Below, piece by piece: positions 23,538 to 31,878 of a DNA stretch of 64,000 nt. Numbering within the stretch: position 1 is the first letter of the stretch; each line of letters opens with the position of its first letter. The position numbers and the translations under genes were made by a program. Location: positions 434,001 through 498,000 of the forward strand of contig NZ_MTQP01000069.1 of NCBI RefSeq assembly GCF_001984175.1. Direction: 5' to 3'. The notes beneath the pieces are model-generated. The model saw only the letters and a program-made list of their open reading frames with translations. It made no database searches and was not told the DNA's origin. This DNA is from Saccharothrix sp. ALI-22-I. Lineage in GTDB: Bacteria; Actinomycetota; Actinomycetes; Mycobacteriales; Pseudonocardiaceae.

Positions 23538-23958
23538 CGAGGTAGTCGACCAGTTCTCCCAGCTCGCTCATCCAGCCCTGGGTGTTGGCCTCGAACGCCT
23601 TGCCGTAGCAGTTCTCCGGCAGCTGGGCGAAGCCGGACTCGACCACCTTCAGCCGCGTGCCCGCGCCGACCGGTTCGAGCGTGAACTCGACGTAGGTGCG
23701 GCGCGGATCGTCCTCGGGCAGCCCGTAGATGTGCCAGGTGAACCCGAACACCGTCGGCTCCTCCACCCGTTCCACCCGCAGCTGGACCTCGGGTCCGTCG
23801 GTCCACTTCATCCGGGCCTCCCCGCCCGGACGCAGGTCGATGGTCGCCTCGTTGCCGAACCAGGCGCCCAGACCCTCGGCGGTGGTGAGCGCGGCCCACA
23901 CCTTCACCGGCGGGTGCGCGAGTTCCATGGTCCGCTCGATGCGGTCGGGAAAACCCAT
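23527..23958 (-). CDS. SRPBCC (AHSA1-like) domain protein
   Basis: A 143-residue START/Bet v1-like protein. IERTMELAHPPVKVWAALT opens the fold, EGLGAWFGNEATIDLRPGG and PTVFGFTWHIYG are characteristic, and the C-terminal helix contains NTQGWMSELGELVDYLD. Such proteins bind hydrophobic ligands or act as co-chaperone-like domains. ATG 23958 follows a GGAGG site; an upstream ATG at 24006 lies within the operator region and is unlikely. It is first in the SRPBCC-ArsR-DUF899 operon. Confidence 0.92.
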   Translation of the reverse strand: MGFPDRIERTMELAHPPVKVWAALTTAEGLGAWFGNEATIDLRPGGEARMKWTDGPEVQLRVERVEEPTVFGFTWHIYGLPEDDPRRTYVEFTLEPVGAGTRLKVVESGFAQLPENCYGKAFEANTQGWMSELGELVDYLDAA

Positions 23959-23977
23959 TGCCTGCCTCCAACAAGTA

Positions 23978-24023
23978 GCAACCGGACGGTTGCCACAGTA
24001 TGGCAACCGTCCGGTTGCGTCAA
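23978..24023 (-). promoter_or_regulatory. Operon promoter with two ArsR-type operators
   Basis: On the minus strand a -35 TTGACG (24023-24018) and a -10 TACTGT (24000-23995) are 17 bases apart. The palindrome GCAACCG-NN-CGGTTGC occurs twice: 24003-24018 in the spacer and 23978-23993 over the start region, centres 25 bases apart. This mirrors the layout of the TetR/SDR promoter. Confidence 0.82.
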
Positions 24024-24028
24024 CGGCG

Positions 24029-25378
24029 TCAGTCGACGGGCTCGTCCTCCGGGCTGCCGGCGGCCAGGGCGGCGAGCACGTCCAGTGCGGCGGTCAACGT
24101 CGGGGTGGGCGCGGAGGCGAGGGCGAGGCGGACGGCGTTCGGGGCGTGGCCCGGCACGACCGCGAACGCGGCGGCGGGCGTGACGGCGATGCCCCGACGC
24201 CCGGCCGCGGCCACGAACGTCTCCGCCCGCCACCGCTCCGGCAGCCGCCACCAGCAGTGGTAGGAGCCGGGATCGCCGCGGATGTCGAACCCGGCCAGCC
24301 GGTCGCGGACGAGCTGCTGCCGCTCCAGCGCCAACGCGCGCTTGCGGTCCACAATGGACTGGACCGTGCCGTCGGTGAGCCAGCCGGTGGCCGCCGCGAT
24401 CGCGAAGTGGCCCGCCGCCCACCCGCCTGAGCGCGCGGCGGCGGCGACCCGGTCGACCAGGTGCTCGGGCGGCACGGCGAACCCGACCGTCAGGCCGGGC
24501 GCGAGGCGCTTGGACAGGCTGTCCACCACGGTCGTGCGTTCGGGCGCGAGCGGCGGCAGGTCGGGCCCCAGGAACGCGTAGATGCCGTCCTCGACCACCT
24601 GGACGTCCAGTTCCCGCACGGTGTCGGCGAGTTCGGCCCGACGCCGTTCGGGCATGGTGGTGCCGAGCGGGTTGTGCAGCGTCGGCTGGAGGTAGACCAC
24701 CCGCACGTCGGCGGCCCGGATCGCCCGCGGCAGCACGCCCGCATCGTCCACCGGCAACGGCACCAGCGTGACGCCCAACCTGGTCGCGATCGCCTTCACC
24801 ACCGGGTAGGTGACGGCCTCCACGCCGAGCCGCCCGCCGACCGGCACCAACGCCGACACCGCCGCCGCGATCGCCTGCCTGCCGTTGCCGGTGAACAGGA
24901 TCCGCCGCGGGTCCGGCGCCCACCCGCCCCGGGCCGACATCCGCGCCACGGCATCACGCGCCTCGGCCGTGCCGCGGACACCGATCGGCGTGAGCGCGTC
25001 ACCCAGCCCGTCGCGGACCAGCCGGTCGAGCCCCGGTGCCAGCAACGCCGGCTGGTCGGGCAGCACGCAGAAGTTCAGCTCCAGGTCCACCCGCGCCCCA
25101 CCCGGTTCGGCCAACGCGGGCTCGTCCGGTGGACGTGCGGCGCGCACGAACGTCCCGCGCCCGACCTCCCCCACCGCGACGCCGCGCCGGACCAGCTCGC
25201 CGTAGACACGCGCCGCCGTCGATCCGGCGATGCCGTGTCTGCGGGCGAACCGCCGTTGCGGCGGGAGGCGGTCACCCGGCTTGAGCCGCCCGGCCGCGAT
25301 ATCGGCAGCGATCCGGTCGGCGATCACCCGGTAGTCCGGCACGCGCACCCCACATTGCACCGAGAGCATTGTTTTCAT
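24029..25378 (-). CDS. MocR/PdxR-type GntR regulator with aminotransferase-like domain
   Basis: A regulator of up to 449 residues. The N-terminal GntR winged helix reads YRVIADRIAADIAAGRLKPGDRLPPQRRFARRHGIAGSTAARVYGEL. The remainder is a fold-type I aminotransferase domain with the PLP lysine in DSLSKRLAPG (about residue 290) and GIYAFLG and PTLHNPLG motifs. Members sense pyridoxal phosphate or amines. The start is uncertain: ATG 25378, ATG 25369 and GTG 25348 are all possible; the direct repeat overlapping the first two favours a later start. It is divergent from the alpha/beta hydrolase. Confidence 0.92.
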   Translation of the reverse strand: MKTMLSVQCGVRVPDYRVIADRIAADIAAGRLKPGDRLPPQRRFARRHGIAGSTAARVYGELVRRGVAVGEVGRGTFVRAARPPDEPALAEPGGARVDLELNFCVLPDQPALLAPGLDRLVRDGLGDALTPIGVRGTAEARDAVARMSARGGWAPDPRRILFTGNGRQAIAAAVSALVPVGGRLGVEAVTYPVVKAIATRLGVTLVPLPVDDAGVLPRAIRAADVRVVYLQPTLHNPLGTTMPERRRAELADTVRELDVQVVEDGIYAFLGPDLPPLAPERTTVVDSLSKRLAPGLTVGFAVPPEHLVDRVAAAARSGGWAAGHFAIAAATGWLTDGTVQSIVDRKRALALERQQLVRDRLAGFDIRGDPGSYHCWWRLPERWRAETFVAAAGRRGIAVTPAAAFAVVPGHAPNAVRLALASAPTPTLTAALDVLAALAAGSPEDEPVD

Positions 25379-25407
25379 TGCACCGAGGATCGTCGCGTTC
25401 CTACGCT
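25353..25407 (+). promoter_or_regulatory. MocR direct-repeat operator and hydrolase promoter
   Basis: CATTGCACCGAG occurs at 25353-25364 and again at 25376-25387, 23 bases apart in the same orientation. The second copy contains the -35 TTGCAC (25378-25383) of a plus-strand promoter whose -10 TACGCT (25402-25407) follows 18 bases later. Direct repeats are the known target type of MocR proteins. Confidence 0.65.
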
Positions 25408-25434
25408 TCGGACGTCAACGATTACGGGGGACGC

Positions 25435-26217
25435 ATGCGCGTGAACGACATCGACATCGCCTACGACGACAAGGGTGCCGGGCTCCCGGTGGTGCTCGTG
25501 CACGGCCACCCGTTCGACCGCTCGATGTGGCGGCCACAGGTCGAACACCTCAGCTCCCGGTACCGCGTCATCGCCCCTGACCTGCGTGGATATGGTGGAA
25601 CGACGGTCGTGCCGGGCACGACGCCGCTGAGCGCGTTCGCCGACGACCTGATCGGCCTGCTGGACCGCCTGGACCTGGACCGGGTGGTGCTGTGCGGGCT
25701 GTCCATGGGCGGCCAGATCGTCATGGAATTGCACCGCGCGCACCCGGAGCGCGTCCGCGCCCTGATCCTCGCGGACACCTTCCCCGAGGCCGAGACCCCG
25801 GCCGGCCGTGAAGCCCGCTACGCGGCGGCCGAGCGCGCGCTCAGCGAAGGCATGGGACCTTACGCGGACGAGGTGCTGGACCGGATGATCGCCCCGCGCA
25901 ACGTCCGGGCCCTCCCCGACGTGGCCGCCCACGTGCTGCGGATGATGCACGGCACGTCGCCGGAAGGCGCCGCCGCGGCCCTGCGCGGACGGGCGGAACG
26001 GCCGGACTACCGCGACTCCCTGTCCCGCGCCACCGTGCCCGCGCTGGTGGTGGTCGGCGAGGACGACGACTTCACGCCGGTCGACGTGGCCCGGCGGATG
26101 CACTCCACCATCCCCGGCTCGACGCTCGCCGTGATCCCCGGCGCGGCCCACCTGCCGAACCTCGAACGGCCGGAGGAGTTCACCGACGCGGTGGAGAAGT
26201 TCCTGGACACCCTCTGA
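25435..26217 (+). CDS. Alpha/beta hydrolase (3-oxoadipate enol-lactonase-like)
   Basis: A 260-residue hydrolase. VVLVHGHPFDRSMWRPQ near residue 20 is the oxyanion loop, VVLCGLSMGGQIVMEL near residue 83 is the nucleophile elbow (Ser in GLSMGG), VVVGEDDDFTPVD near residue 205 carries Asp and IPGAAHLPNLERPEEF near residue 234 carries His. The closest named family is enol-lactonase/esterase, but the substrate is not evident. ATG 25435 is preceded by a G-rich site. It is divergent from and probably controlled by the MocR regulator. Confidence 0.9.
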   Translation: MRVNDIDIAYDDKGAGLPVVLVHGHPFDRSMWRPQVEHLSSRYRVIAPDLRGYGGTTVVPGTTPLSAFADDLIGLLDRLDLDRVVLCGLSMGGQIVMELHRAHPERVRALILADTFPEAETPAGREARYAAAERALSEGMGPYADEVLDRMIAPRNVRALPDVAAHVLRMMHGTSPEGAAAALRGRAERPDYRDSLSRATVPALVVVGEDDDFTPVDVARRMHSTIPGSTLAVIPGAAHLPNLERPEEFTDAVEKFLDTL

Positions 26218-26239
26218 CGTCGGTGTCGTGCAGGCGCGG

Positions 26240-27121
26240 CTAGTCGCGGTAGCGGAGGGTGTCGCCCGCTCCTGCGTGCTGTGCGCCGCCACCGCAGAGC
26301 AGTTCGTCAGGCAGCACGCCGGAGATCCGGCCGGAGCGCAGCATCTCGGCACACCGCGCGGCCGTCGGGCGGCGACGGACGGACAGCGAGGTCATCAACG
26401 CCAGCAGGCGGCCCAGGTCGGCGGGCAGGTCACGCGGGATCTCGGGCGGCCGGTGCAGCCGGGCGACGGCGGCCTCGACCCGTTTGCCCTGGTACTCGCG
26501 GTACCCGGTCAGGCACTCCAGCAGCACCAGGCCGAGCGCGTACACGTCCGCAGCCGGGCCGACCTCCTCACCGCGCACCTGCTCCGGGGCCAGGTAGGAG
26601 GCGGTGCCGACGATCTGCCTGGTATTGGTGAGCCTGGCCGAGCCGAGCGAGTGGGCCAAGCCGAAATCGGCGAGGTAGGCGGTGTCGGTCTCGTCGAGCA
26701 GGATGTTCGACGGCTTCACGTCCCGGTGCACGACACCGTGTTCGTGCACGTGGGCGAGGGTGTCGGCGAGCCGGTGGCCGAGAACGCGGACCTGTGCGGG
26801 CGACAGCACGCCGTCGGTCAGCCGAGCACGCAGCGACGGGCCTTCGACCAGCTGCAACACCACGAACGACGTCCGGCCGCAGGTGCCCGCGTCGTAGACG
26901 GAGACGACGCCGGGGTGCGACAGCCGGGCCAGCGTGCGGATCTCGTTGTCGAACCGGCTGCCGCCGACCGAATCGCCTCGGAACTGGGACAGCTTGACCG
27001 CGACGAACCGCCGGAGCAGCACGTCCCACCCCCGGTGGACCTCGGCCATCCCGCCCGTGCCGAGCTTGCCCGCCAGCTGGTAACGACCCGCCAGAACACG
27101 GTGCTCGGTGGACAGCGACAT
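26240..27121 (-). CDS. Soluble eukaryotic-like Ser/Thr protein kinase
   Basis: A 293-residue kinase consisting almost only of the catalytic domain. GKLGTGGMAEVHRG is the glycine loop, VAVKL has the ATP lysine (Lys43), VVHRDVKPSNILL contains the catalytic Asp (132-140), ADFGLA the metal Asp (152-154), and GTASYLAPEQV the activation-loop end. There is no transmembrane segment or sensor domain; a short tail (residues 265-293) ends in CGGGAQHAGAGD. It follows the hydrolase convergently, 22 bases apart. Its targets are unknown. Confidence 0.93.
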   Translation of the reverse strand: MSLSTEHRVLAGRYQLAGKLGTGGMAEVHRGWDVLLRRFVAVKLSQFRGDSVGGSRFDNEIRTLARLSHPGVVSVYDAGTCGRTSFVVLQLVEGPSLRARLTDGVLSPAQVRVLGHRLADTLAHVHEHGVVHRDVKPSNILLDETDTAYLADFGLAHSLGSARLTNTRQIVGTASYLAPEQVRGEEVGPAADVYALGLVLLECLTGYREYQGKRVEAAVARLHRPPEIPRDLPADLGRLLALMTSLSVRRRPTAARCAEMLRSGRISGVLPDELLCGGGAQHAGAGDTLRYRD

Positions 27122-27213
27122 GGCCCCGCCCTTCGAGTCACCGGTCCGGACGCCATCGAGTTCCCCCGGGACACCACGATCAAACCGCCTCCGAGCGGGC
27201 CGCGGCACCGGGG

Positions 27214-28164
27214 TCAGCGGAGGCCGGCGGCGCAGCCTTCCTGGCCCGGGCAGTTCCGCAGCAGCCGCACGTGCGGCGGGTCGATGATCTCCGCGGGCGC
27301 GTGGGCGGCCCCGTCCGGCCACTGCACCGAGATCGCCATGGACGAGGCGTTGTTGGTGTACGACTTCTCCATCAGCGACCGGTCGCCGTTGACGATGTTC
27401 ACCACGTCGTACACCCCCGACGGCACGGTCGTGATGTCCAGCCACTGGAAGTCCACCGTGTGCAGGTAGGCGTCCCCGTACCCGACCGAGATGCCCTGCA
27501 CCGCGGTCAACGCCTCCGGCGCGTGGCGGCCGCACTGGTTCCTCGCCAGCACGTCCGCCAACTCCTCCTCCGGGCTGTCCCCGTTGCCCGGCCGGTTCGG
27601 CAGGCGGTCGCCCGTCTCGTAGCGGTCGCCCAGGCAGAAGCCTGTCTTCCGGTCGGTGACCAGCGTGTCACCCGACGGGGTGCGAAGTTGGAAGTGCTCG
27701 AAGCCCAGCAGGTGCCAGTGCTCGTGCGTCGCGGCCGGCTCGTAGTACATCGTCGCCGGGATCCCGTGCTGCGCCTGCTCGTACGACGCGGGGATCGAAC
27801 CGTCCACAGCGGACTGCAGCGCCTGCCGCGCCGACATCTCGTGCCGGCCGAGGTGCTCCCGCCGGCCGTAGATCAGCAACGGTCCGTCGCCGATGTTCTC
27901 CGCCGATGTGGCGAACCTCAGCCGCACCGCACCGGCCGGCCCCTTCTCCACGCACTCGCCGTTCGCCCCGGACGGATCGACGACCAGGCACACGTCCCAG
28001 TCGACGCACCACGACGGGTTGCCGGAGTAACTACCCACGCACCCCACAGCCGCCTGCCGCAGATCGGGCAACAGCACCGTCCCCGTGGCCTGCGCGTGCG
28101 ACTGCCACGGGGACACCGCCACGAGCACCGTCGTGGTGAACAGGGCAGCGTACCTTCGAACCAT
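27214..28164 (-). CDS. Secreted bacterial lysyl oxidase
   Basis: A 316-residue exported protein. Residues 1-25 are a signal peptide ending SHAQA. HEHWHLLGFEHF (147-158) is the copper-binding histidine cluster of lysyl oxidases. The two residues that cross-link into the lysine tyrosylquinone cofactor are both present: Lys173 in DRKTGFCLGD, matching animal HKASFCLED, and Tyr233 before VDFQWLDIT, matching YGADIDCQWIDIT. The closing SGVYDVVNIVN is also conserved. Such enzymes oxidise lysine side chains or primary amines outside the cell. It sits between a kinase and the polysaccharide locus. Confidence 0.9.
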   Translation of the reverse strand: MVRRYAALFTTTVLVAVSPWQSHAQATGTVLLPDLRQAAVGCVGSYSGNPSWCVDWDVCLVVDPSGANGECVEKGPAGAVRLRFATSAENIGDGPLLIYGRREHLGRHEMSARQALQSAVDGSIPASYEQAQHGIPATMYYEPAATHEHWHLLGFEHFQLRTPSGDTLVTDRKTGFCLGDRYETGDRLPNRPGNGDSPEEELADVLARNQCGRHAPEALTAVQGISVGYGDAYLHTVDFQWLDITTVPSGVYDVVNIVNGDRSLMEKSYTNNASSMAISVQWPDGAAHAPAEIIDPPHVRLLRNCPGQEGCAAGLR

Positions 28165-28343
28165 TGTCCTCAGTCCGTCCGATTGTCAAAGTGATCCACA
28201 CGCAAAACTACTGACACAACCCCCATCTCCGGTCCAACGCCAGTCAAGTTCACTCGATCGACTGAGACACAAGGGAAAACGGCCGCCGTGGGCCCTAACC
28301 TTCACCGCGATCGCGCACGGGTGCGCGTCAGCCGCGACTGGAG

Positions 28344-29564
28344 GTGGGTCCGATCGACAAGGGAGCTCTCGGCGCCGTCACGATGGTGTGCGGCACCAGG
28401 CCGGAGCTGATCAAACTGGCTCCGCTGATCCGCCTGATCGGGGCGAACGCGACCGTCGTCTACACCGGACAGCACTACGACACCGCCATGTACCACCGAA
28501 TCCGGCAGGACATCGGCGCTCCGGGCCGGTTCCACGAGCTGGCCGTGGGCGGTGGACGGCGCGGCGAGCAACTCGGCGCGGCCGTCGCGGCGGTGGACGA
28601 CGTGCTGGCCCGACACCCGACGCGGGCGGTGATCGTGCAGGGCGACACGACCTCCGCGCTCGCCGGCGCGTTGGCCGCCAACGCCAACGACGTGCCGCTG
28701 GTGCACGTCGAAGCGGGCCTGCGCAGCTTCGACCGGGCGATGCCGGAGGAGCACAACCGGGTGGCCATCGACCACCTCGCCGACCTGTGCTGCGCGCCGA
28801 CCCCGCTCAACCGCACCAACCTGCTCGCCGAGAGCGTCCCCGAGGAACGGATCGCGATCACCGGCAACACGGTCGTGGAAGCCCTCGTCACCGCCCTGCC
28901 CGGACGGGACGAGGAGGCCGTCGTGCTGGCCGCGCACCGACTCGAACGCGACGGTTACGTGCTGGCCACCATCCACCGGCCGGAGAACGTGGACGACCCG
29001 GCCACCCTGGAGACGATCCTGCGCGAGCTGAACCGGCTGCCGCTGCCGGTGGTCCTCCCACTGCACCCGCGCACGGCCAAGCGCGTGGACGGCTTCGGCC
29101 TGACCGCCCTGCTGCGCCCGCTCAGGGTGGTCGAACCCCAGGCGTACCCGGCGTTCCTGGCGCTGGCCCGCGGCGCCGCCGTGGTCGTGTCCGACTCCGG
29201 CGGCATCCAGGAGGAGGTCAGCGTGCTCAAACGGCCGGTGGTCGTGGTGCGCCGCAGCACCGAGCGCCCGGAGATCGAGGGCACCTTCGGCACCCTCGTC
29301 CCACCCGGTCCGGGGATGAGTGCGGAGGTGTCGCGGTGGTTGGACGACGTGGCCGGCCACCGGGAACGCCTGGAGCACATCCCGTCGCCGTACGGGACCG
29401 GCTCGCCGTCGGCCCGGATCGCCGCCGCGCTGCGGCAACTGGTCCGCGGCGAGCCGGTGCACGTCCAGTCGGGGGTGGGGCTCAGCCCGGAACGGGTTGT
29501 GGTGCCCCCGCCAGCGTCGCGACGACCCGCCGCGCGAGTCCCACACTCGAATTCCAGCTCGTGA
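28344..29564 (+). CDS. wecB: UDP-N-acetylglucosamine 2-epimerase (non-hydrolysing)
   Basis: A 406-residue epimerase of the WecB family. TMVCGTRPELIKLAPLIR opens the protein, YTGQHYD, VQGDTTSALAGALAA, VHVEAGLRSFDRAMPEEHNRV and the C-terminal SDSGGIQEE and PVVVVRRSTERPE are all family signatures including the UDP-contact and catalytic residues. It converts UDP-GlcNAc to UDP-ManNAc, a precursor for surface polysaccharides, consistent with its place at the start of the exopolysaccharide locus. GTG 28344 is the likely start, although GGAG is unusually close. The last 28 codons overlap the convergent flavoprotein gene. Confidence 0.92.
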   Translation: MGPIDKGALGAVTMVCGTRPELIKLAPLIRLIGANATVVYTGQHYDTAMYHRIRQDIGAPGRFHELAVGGGRRGEQLGAAVAAVDDVLARHPTRAVIVQGDTTSALAGALAANANDVPLVHVEAGLRSFDRAMPEEHNRVAIDHLADLCCAPTPLNRTNLLAESVPEERIAITGNTVVEALVTALPGRDEEAVVLAAHRLERDGYVLATIHRPENVDDPATLETILRELNRLPLPVVLPLHPRTAKRVDGFGLTALLRPLRVVEPQAYPAFLALARGAAVVVSDSGGIQEEVSVLKRPVVVVRRSTERPEIEGTFGTLVPPGPGMSAEVSRWLDDVAGHRERLEHIPSPYGTGSPSARIAAALRQLVRGEPVHVQSGVGLSPERVVVPPPASRRPAARVPHSNSSS

Positions 29565-30801
29565 CGTCCGGGTAGACGTGCGCCGTGGTCGCCAGCAGCA
29601 ACGGCGTGCCGGTGACCACCACGGGCGGGCGCAGGGCCAGGTACCCCAACGGGTACACCGGCTCCACGAACGGCGCCTTGAACACCCGCACGTCCTCCAC
29701 GTCCTCCCGGCTCAACGACGGGTGCAGCGCCAACAACTGCGCGGTCCACCGCGCCGCGACCGCCGCGTCGTCCTCCTGGAACAGCGCGGATTCCCGGTCG
29801 GTGTACCGCATCGCGTAGACCAGGTGCCGCCCGTCGTAGGGCTCCACGCCCGCCAGCGGCGTCATCTGGACCAGCCCGTCGAACTCGGTGCCCGACCGCA
29901 CCACGGGCGTCCAGTAGTGCCCGGACAGCGGCCGGCGCAGGAAGAACAGCGCGTTCACCACGCCCTGGTACGGCAGCCGCACCTCGGGCAGCCGGCCGGC
30001 CAGGTCGTCGTCCGCGAGCTGCCGCAGCAACGGCAGCGGCAGCGTCGACACCACGCGGTCCGCCGACACCACCTCGTCGTCCAGCTGGATCCGCACGCCG
30101 TCGGCCACCCCGATCCGCCGCACCGGGGCGTCCAGCCGCACCACCCCGCCGCCGGCCTCGATCGACGTCCTCAGCGCGTCGATGACGGCCCGGTAGCCGC
30201 CCTCCGGATACCCGCGCACCGACACGGCTCCCTCACGCCCCAGGCGCTGCCACAGGTACAGCGCGGGCACGTCGCCGAAGCGCGCCCCGAACTTCGCCCC
30301 GAACAGCGGCGCGAGCAGCAGCTCCCACACCCGGTCGCCGTAGAGCCCGCGCAACCAGTCCTCGGTGCGCGTGCCGTCGAGGTCCCGGCCCCGCCCCAAC
30401 CGGCGCAGCAGCACCGAGACCGCGCCGAACCGCAGCCGGTCGGCCACAGCCAGCGGGGTGAACCTGAGCAGGTCCAGGGCCGTGTTGAACGGGAAGCTCC
30501 GGCCGTCCACCACCATGCCCATCCGGGTGCGGCGCCAGGTGATCGAATCGCGCAGCCCCAGCTCGGCCAGCAGGCCCAGCAGGTGGTCGTCGGTGGGCAT
30601 CACGCAGTGGTAGAAGCGCTCGACCCAGCGGTCGCGCCACGGGAAGAACGTGCCGAGCCCGCCCAGCTGGTCGCTGCCCTCCAGCAGCGTCACCCGCGCG
30701 CCGGCGCGCGTCAGCCGGTGGGCGGTGGCCAGGCCGCAGATCCCGCCGCCGACCACCACCACGTGCCCGTGGTCCACGCTTCCCTCCGACGGGCGCCGCA
30801 T
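29482..30801 (-). CDS. FAD-dependent oxidoreductase (amine oxidase/UDP-galactopyranose-mutase-like)
   Basis: A 439-residue flavoprotein. VVVVGGGICGLATAHRLTRAG and VTLLEGSDQLGGL near residues 14-48 form the FAD dinucleotide-binding motif; GYPEGGYRAVIDAL and VVSTLPLPLL belong to the NAD(P)-binding/amine-oxidase family, and the C-terminal FAD-contact region reads YPDVTSWNSSVG. Similar proteins occur in actinomycete polysaccharide loci and resemble UDP-galactopyranose mutase and protoporphyrinogen oxidase. The reaction is not known. Its ATG shares one base with the GT2 stop (TGATG), so the two are coupled. Its end overlaps wecB by 83 bases. Confidence 0.85.
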   Translation of the reverse strand: MRRPSEGSVDHGHVVVVGGGICGLATAHRLTRAGARVTLLEGSDQLGGLGTFFPWRDRWVERFYHCVMPTDDHLLGLLAELGLRDSITWRRTRMGMVVDGRSFPFNTALDLLRFTPLAVADRLRFGAVSVLLRRLGRGRDLDGTRTEDWLRGLYGDRVWELLLAPLFGAKFGARFGDVPALYLWQRLGREGAVSVRGYPEGGYRAVIDALRTSIEAGGGVVRLDAPVRRIGVADGVRIQLDDEVVSADRVVSTLPLPLLRQLADDDLAGRLPEVRLPYQGVVNALFFLRRPLSGHYWTPVVRSGTEFDGLVQMTPLAGVEPYDGRHLVYAMRYTDRESALFQEDDAAVAARWTAQLLALHPSLSREDVEDVRVFKAPFVEPVYPLGYLALRPPVVVTGTPLLLATTAHVYPDVTSWNSSVGLARRVVATLAGAPQPVPG

Positions 30802-31643
30802 CACAGCGCCCGGTACGGCGCGGGCGAGAGCCGGTCGCGGACCAGCAGCTTCAGGTACTGGCCGACGGTGCGCGCGATCCGGATCTTGCTCGGCCCCCGT
30901 TTGCGGTCGTAGCGCAGGGTCAGCGGCACCTCGGTGACCACCGGCCGGCAGTGCCGCAGCTTGAGCAGCAGCTCGACCATGCACGCGAACCCGCGTTCCT
31001 CGATCAGCCGCTCGCCCCAGTGGCCCGCGGCCCGGGTCAGCAGGCTCACCCGGTAGGCGCGGAAGCCGCTGGTGAAGTCGCGGACGCCGGCCACCCGCAG
31101 CACGCGGCGGAACAGCACCGCCGCGCCGCGCGACAGCAGCCGGCGCAACGCGGGCGCGGTCGCGTCGTCGCCGCCGTTGACGAACCGGGAGCAGATCACC
31201 ACGTCGGCGCCCGCCGCGATCTCCTCCTCCAGCACGTGGATCAGGGCCGGGTCGTGGGTGTCGTCGGCGTCCATCACGACGACGACGTCCTCCTCCCCGG
31301 CCTCGGCCAGCACGGCCCGCAGTCCGGATTGGACGGCTTGGCCGAGGCCGAGGTTCACCGGGTGGCTGACCAGCCGGAGGTCGAGCCCCGGCACGCCGGC
31401 CGCGACGACCTCGGCGGTGCCGTCGGACGACCCGTCGTCCACTACCCAGGCGGTGAGCCGCTCGGTGCGCGCGACCTGCGCGAGCCGGCTCAGCAGCGGC
31501 GGCAGCGAGACGGCCTCGTTGTAGGCGGGAAGCACGACGTGGGCTCTGGCGTGTGTGCGCTTGCTGCCGGAAAAGGCCGGTCCGCCCTCTTCCGACGCGG
31601 TGCGCAGGCCGCCTTCATCGACGCTCAAAGGGCCCCATTTCAC
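30801..31643 (-). CDS. Family 2 glycosyltransferase (polyprenol-phosphate mannosyltransferase-like)
   Basis: A GT2 enzyme of about 280 residues. VVLPAYNEAVSLPPLLS starts the fold, WVVDDGSSDGTAEV is the nucleotide-binding region, VVVVMDADDTHDPALI has the metal-binding DxD, and DFTSGFRAYRVSLL and PLTLRYDRKRGPSKIRI match dolichol-phosphate-mannose-synthase-type enzymes. No C-terminal membrane helices are present. The start is unclear: GTG 31643 or TTG 31667. The N-terminal 35 residues are not conserved. It is divergent from the sugar transferase gene. Confidence 0.87.
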   Translation of the reverse strand: MKWGPLSVDEGGLRTASEEGGPAFSGSKRTHARAHVVLPAYNEAVSLPPLLSRLAQVARTERLTAWVVDDGSSDGTAEVVAAGVPGLDLRLVSHPVNLGLGQAVQSGLRAVLAEAGEEDVVVVMDADDTHDPALIHVLEEEIAAGADVVICSRFVNGGDDATAPALRRLLSRGAAVLFRRVLRVAGVRDFTSGFRAYRVSLLTRAAGHWGERLIEERGFACMVELLLKLRHCRPVVTEVPLTLRYDRKRGPSKIRIARTVGQYLKLLVRDRLSPAPYRAL

Positions 31644-31878
31644 TGGATGACGGATGGCGGTCCACAATTATTCGCCTCCGCACCGACACTGGACTCGACC
31701 ACCCCGCGGTATCTCGTCGCACGGCAGGGCGAATTCGCGCGGAGAACAGGAACCGCGATCACCGGAAAGGGGAATAGTGTTCACCGAAAGAGTGAATTAA
31801 CGCCGAAGATCGACGCTTGATGCACACCGAGTGAGCAGAGATTCCCGTTCGTGTGGTCTCGAACGGGTGGACCGATAG
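31644..31878. other. Divergent intergenic region of the polysaccharide locus
   Basis: About 235 bases, lower in GC than the surroundings, between GT2 and the sugar transferase. It must hold the promoters for both directions, but I see no confident -35/-10 pair. GAATTCGCGCGGAGAACAGG and AAGAGTGAATTAACGCC are the most AT-rich parts. Confidence 0.4.
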
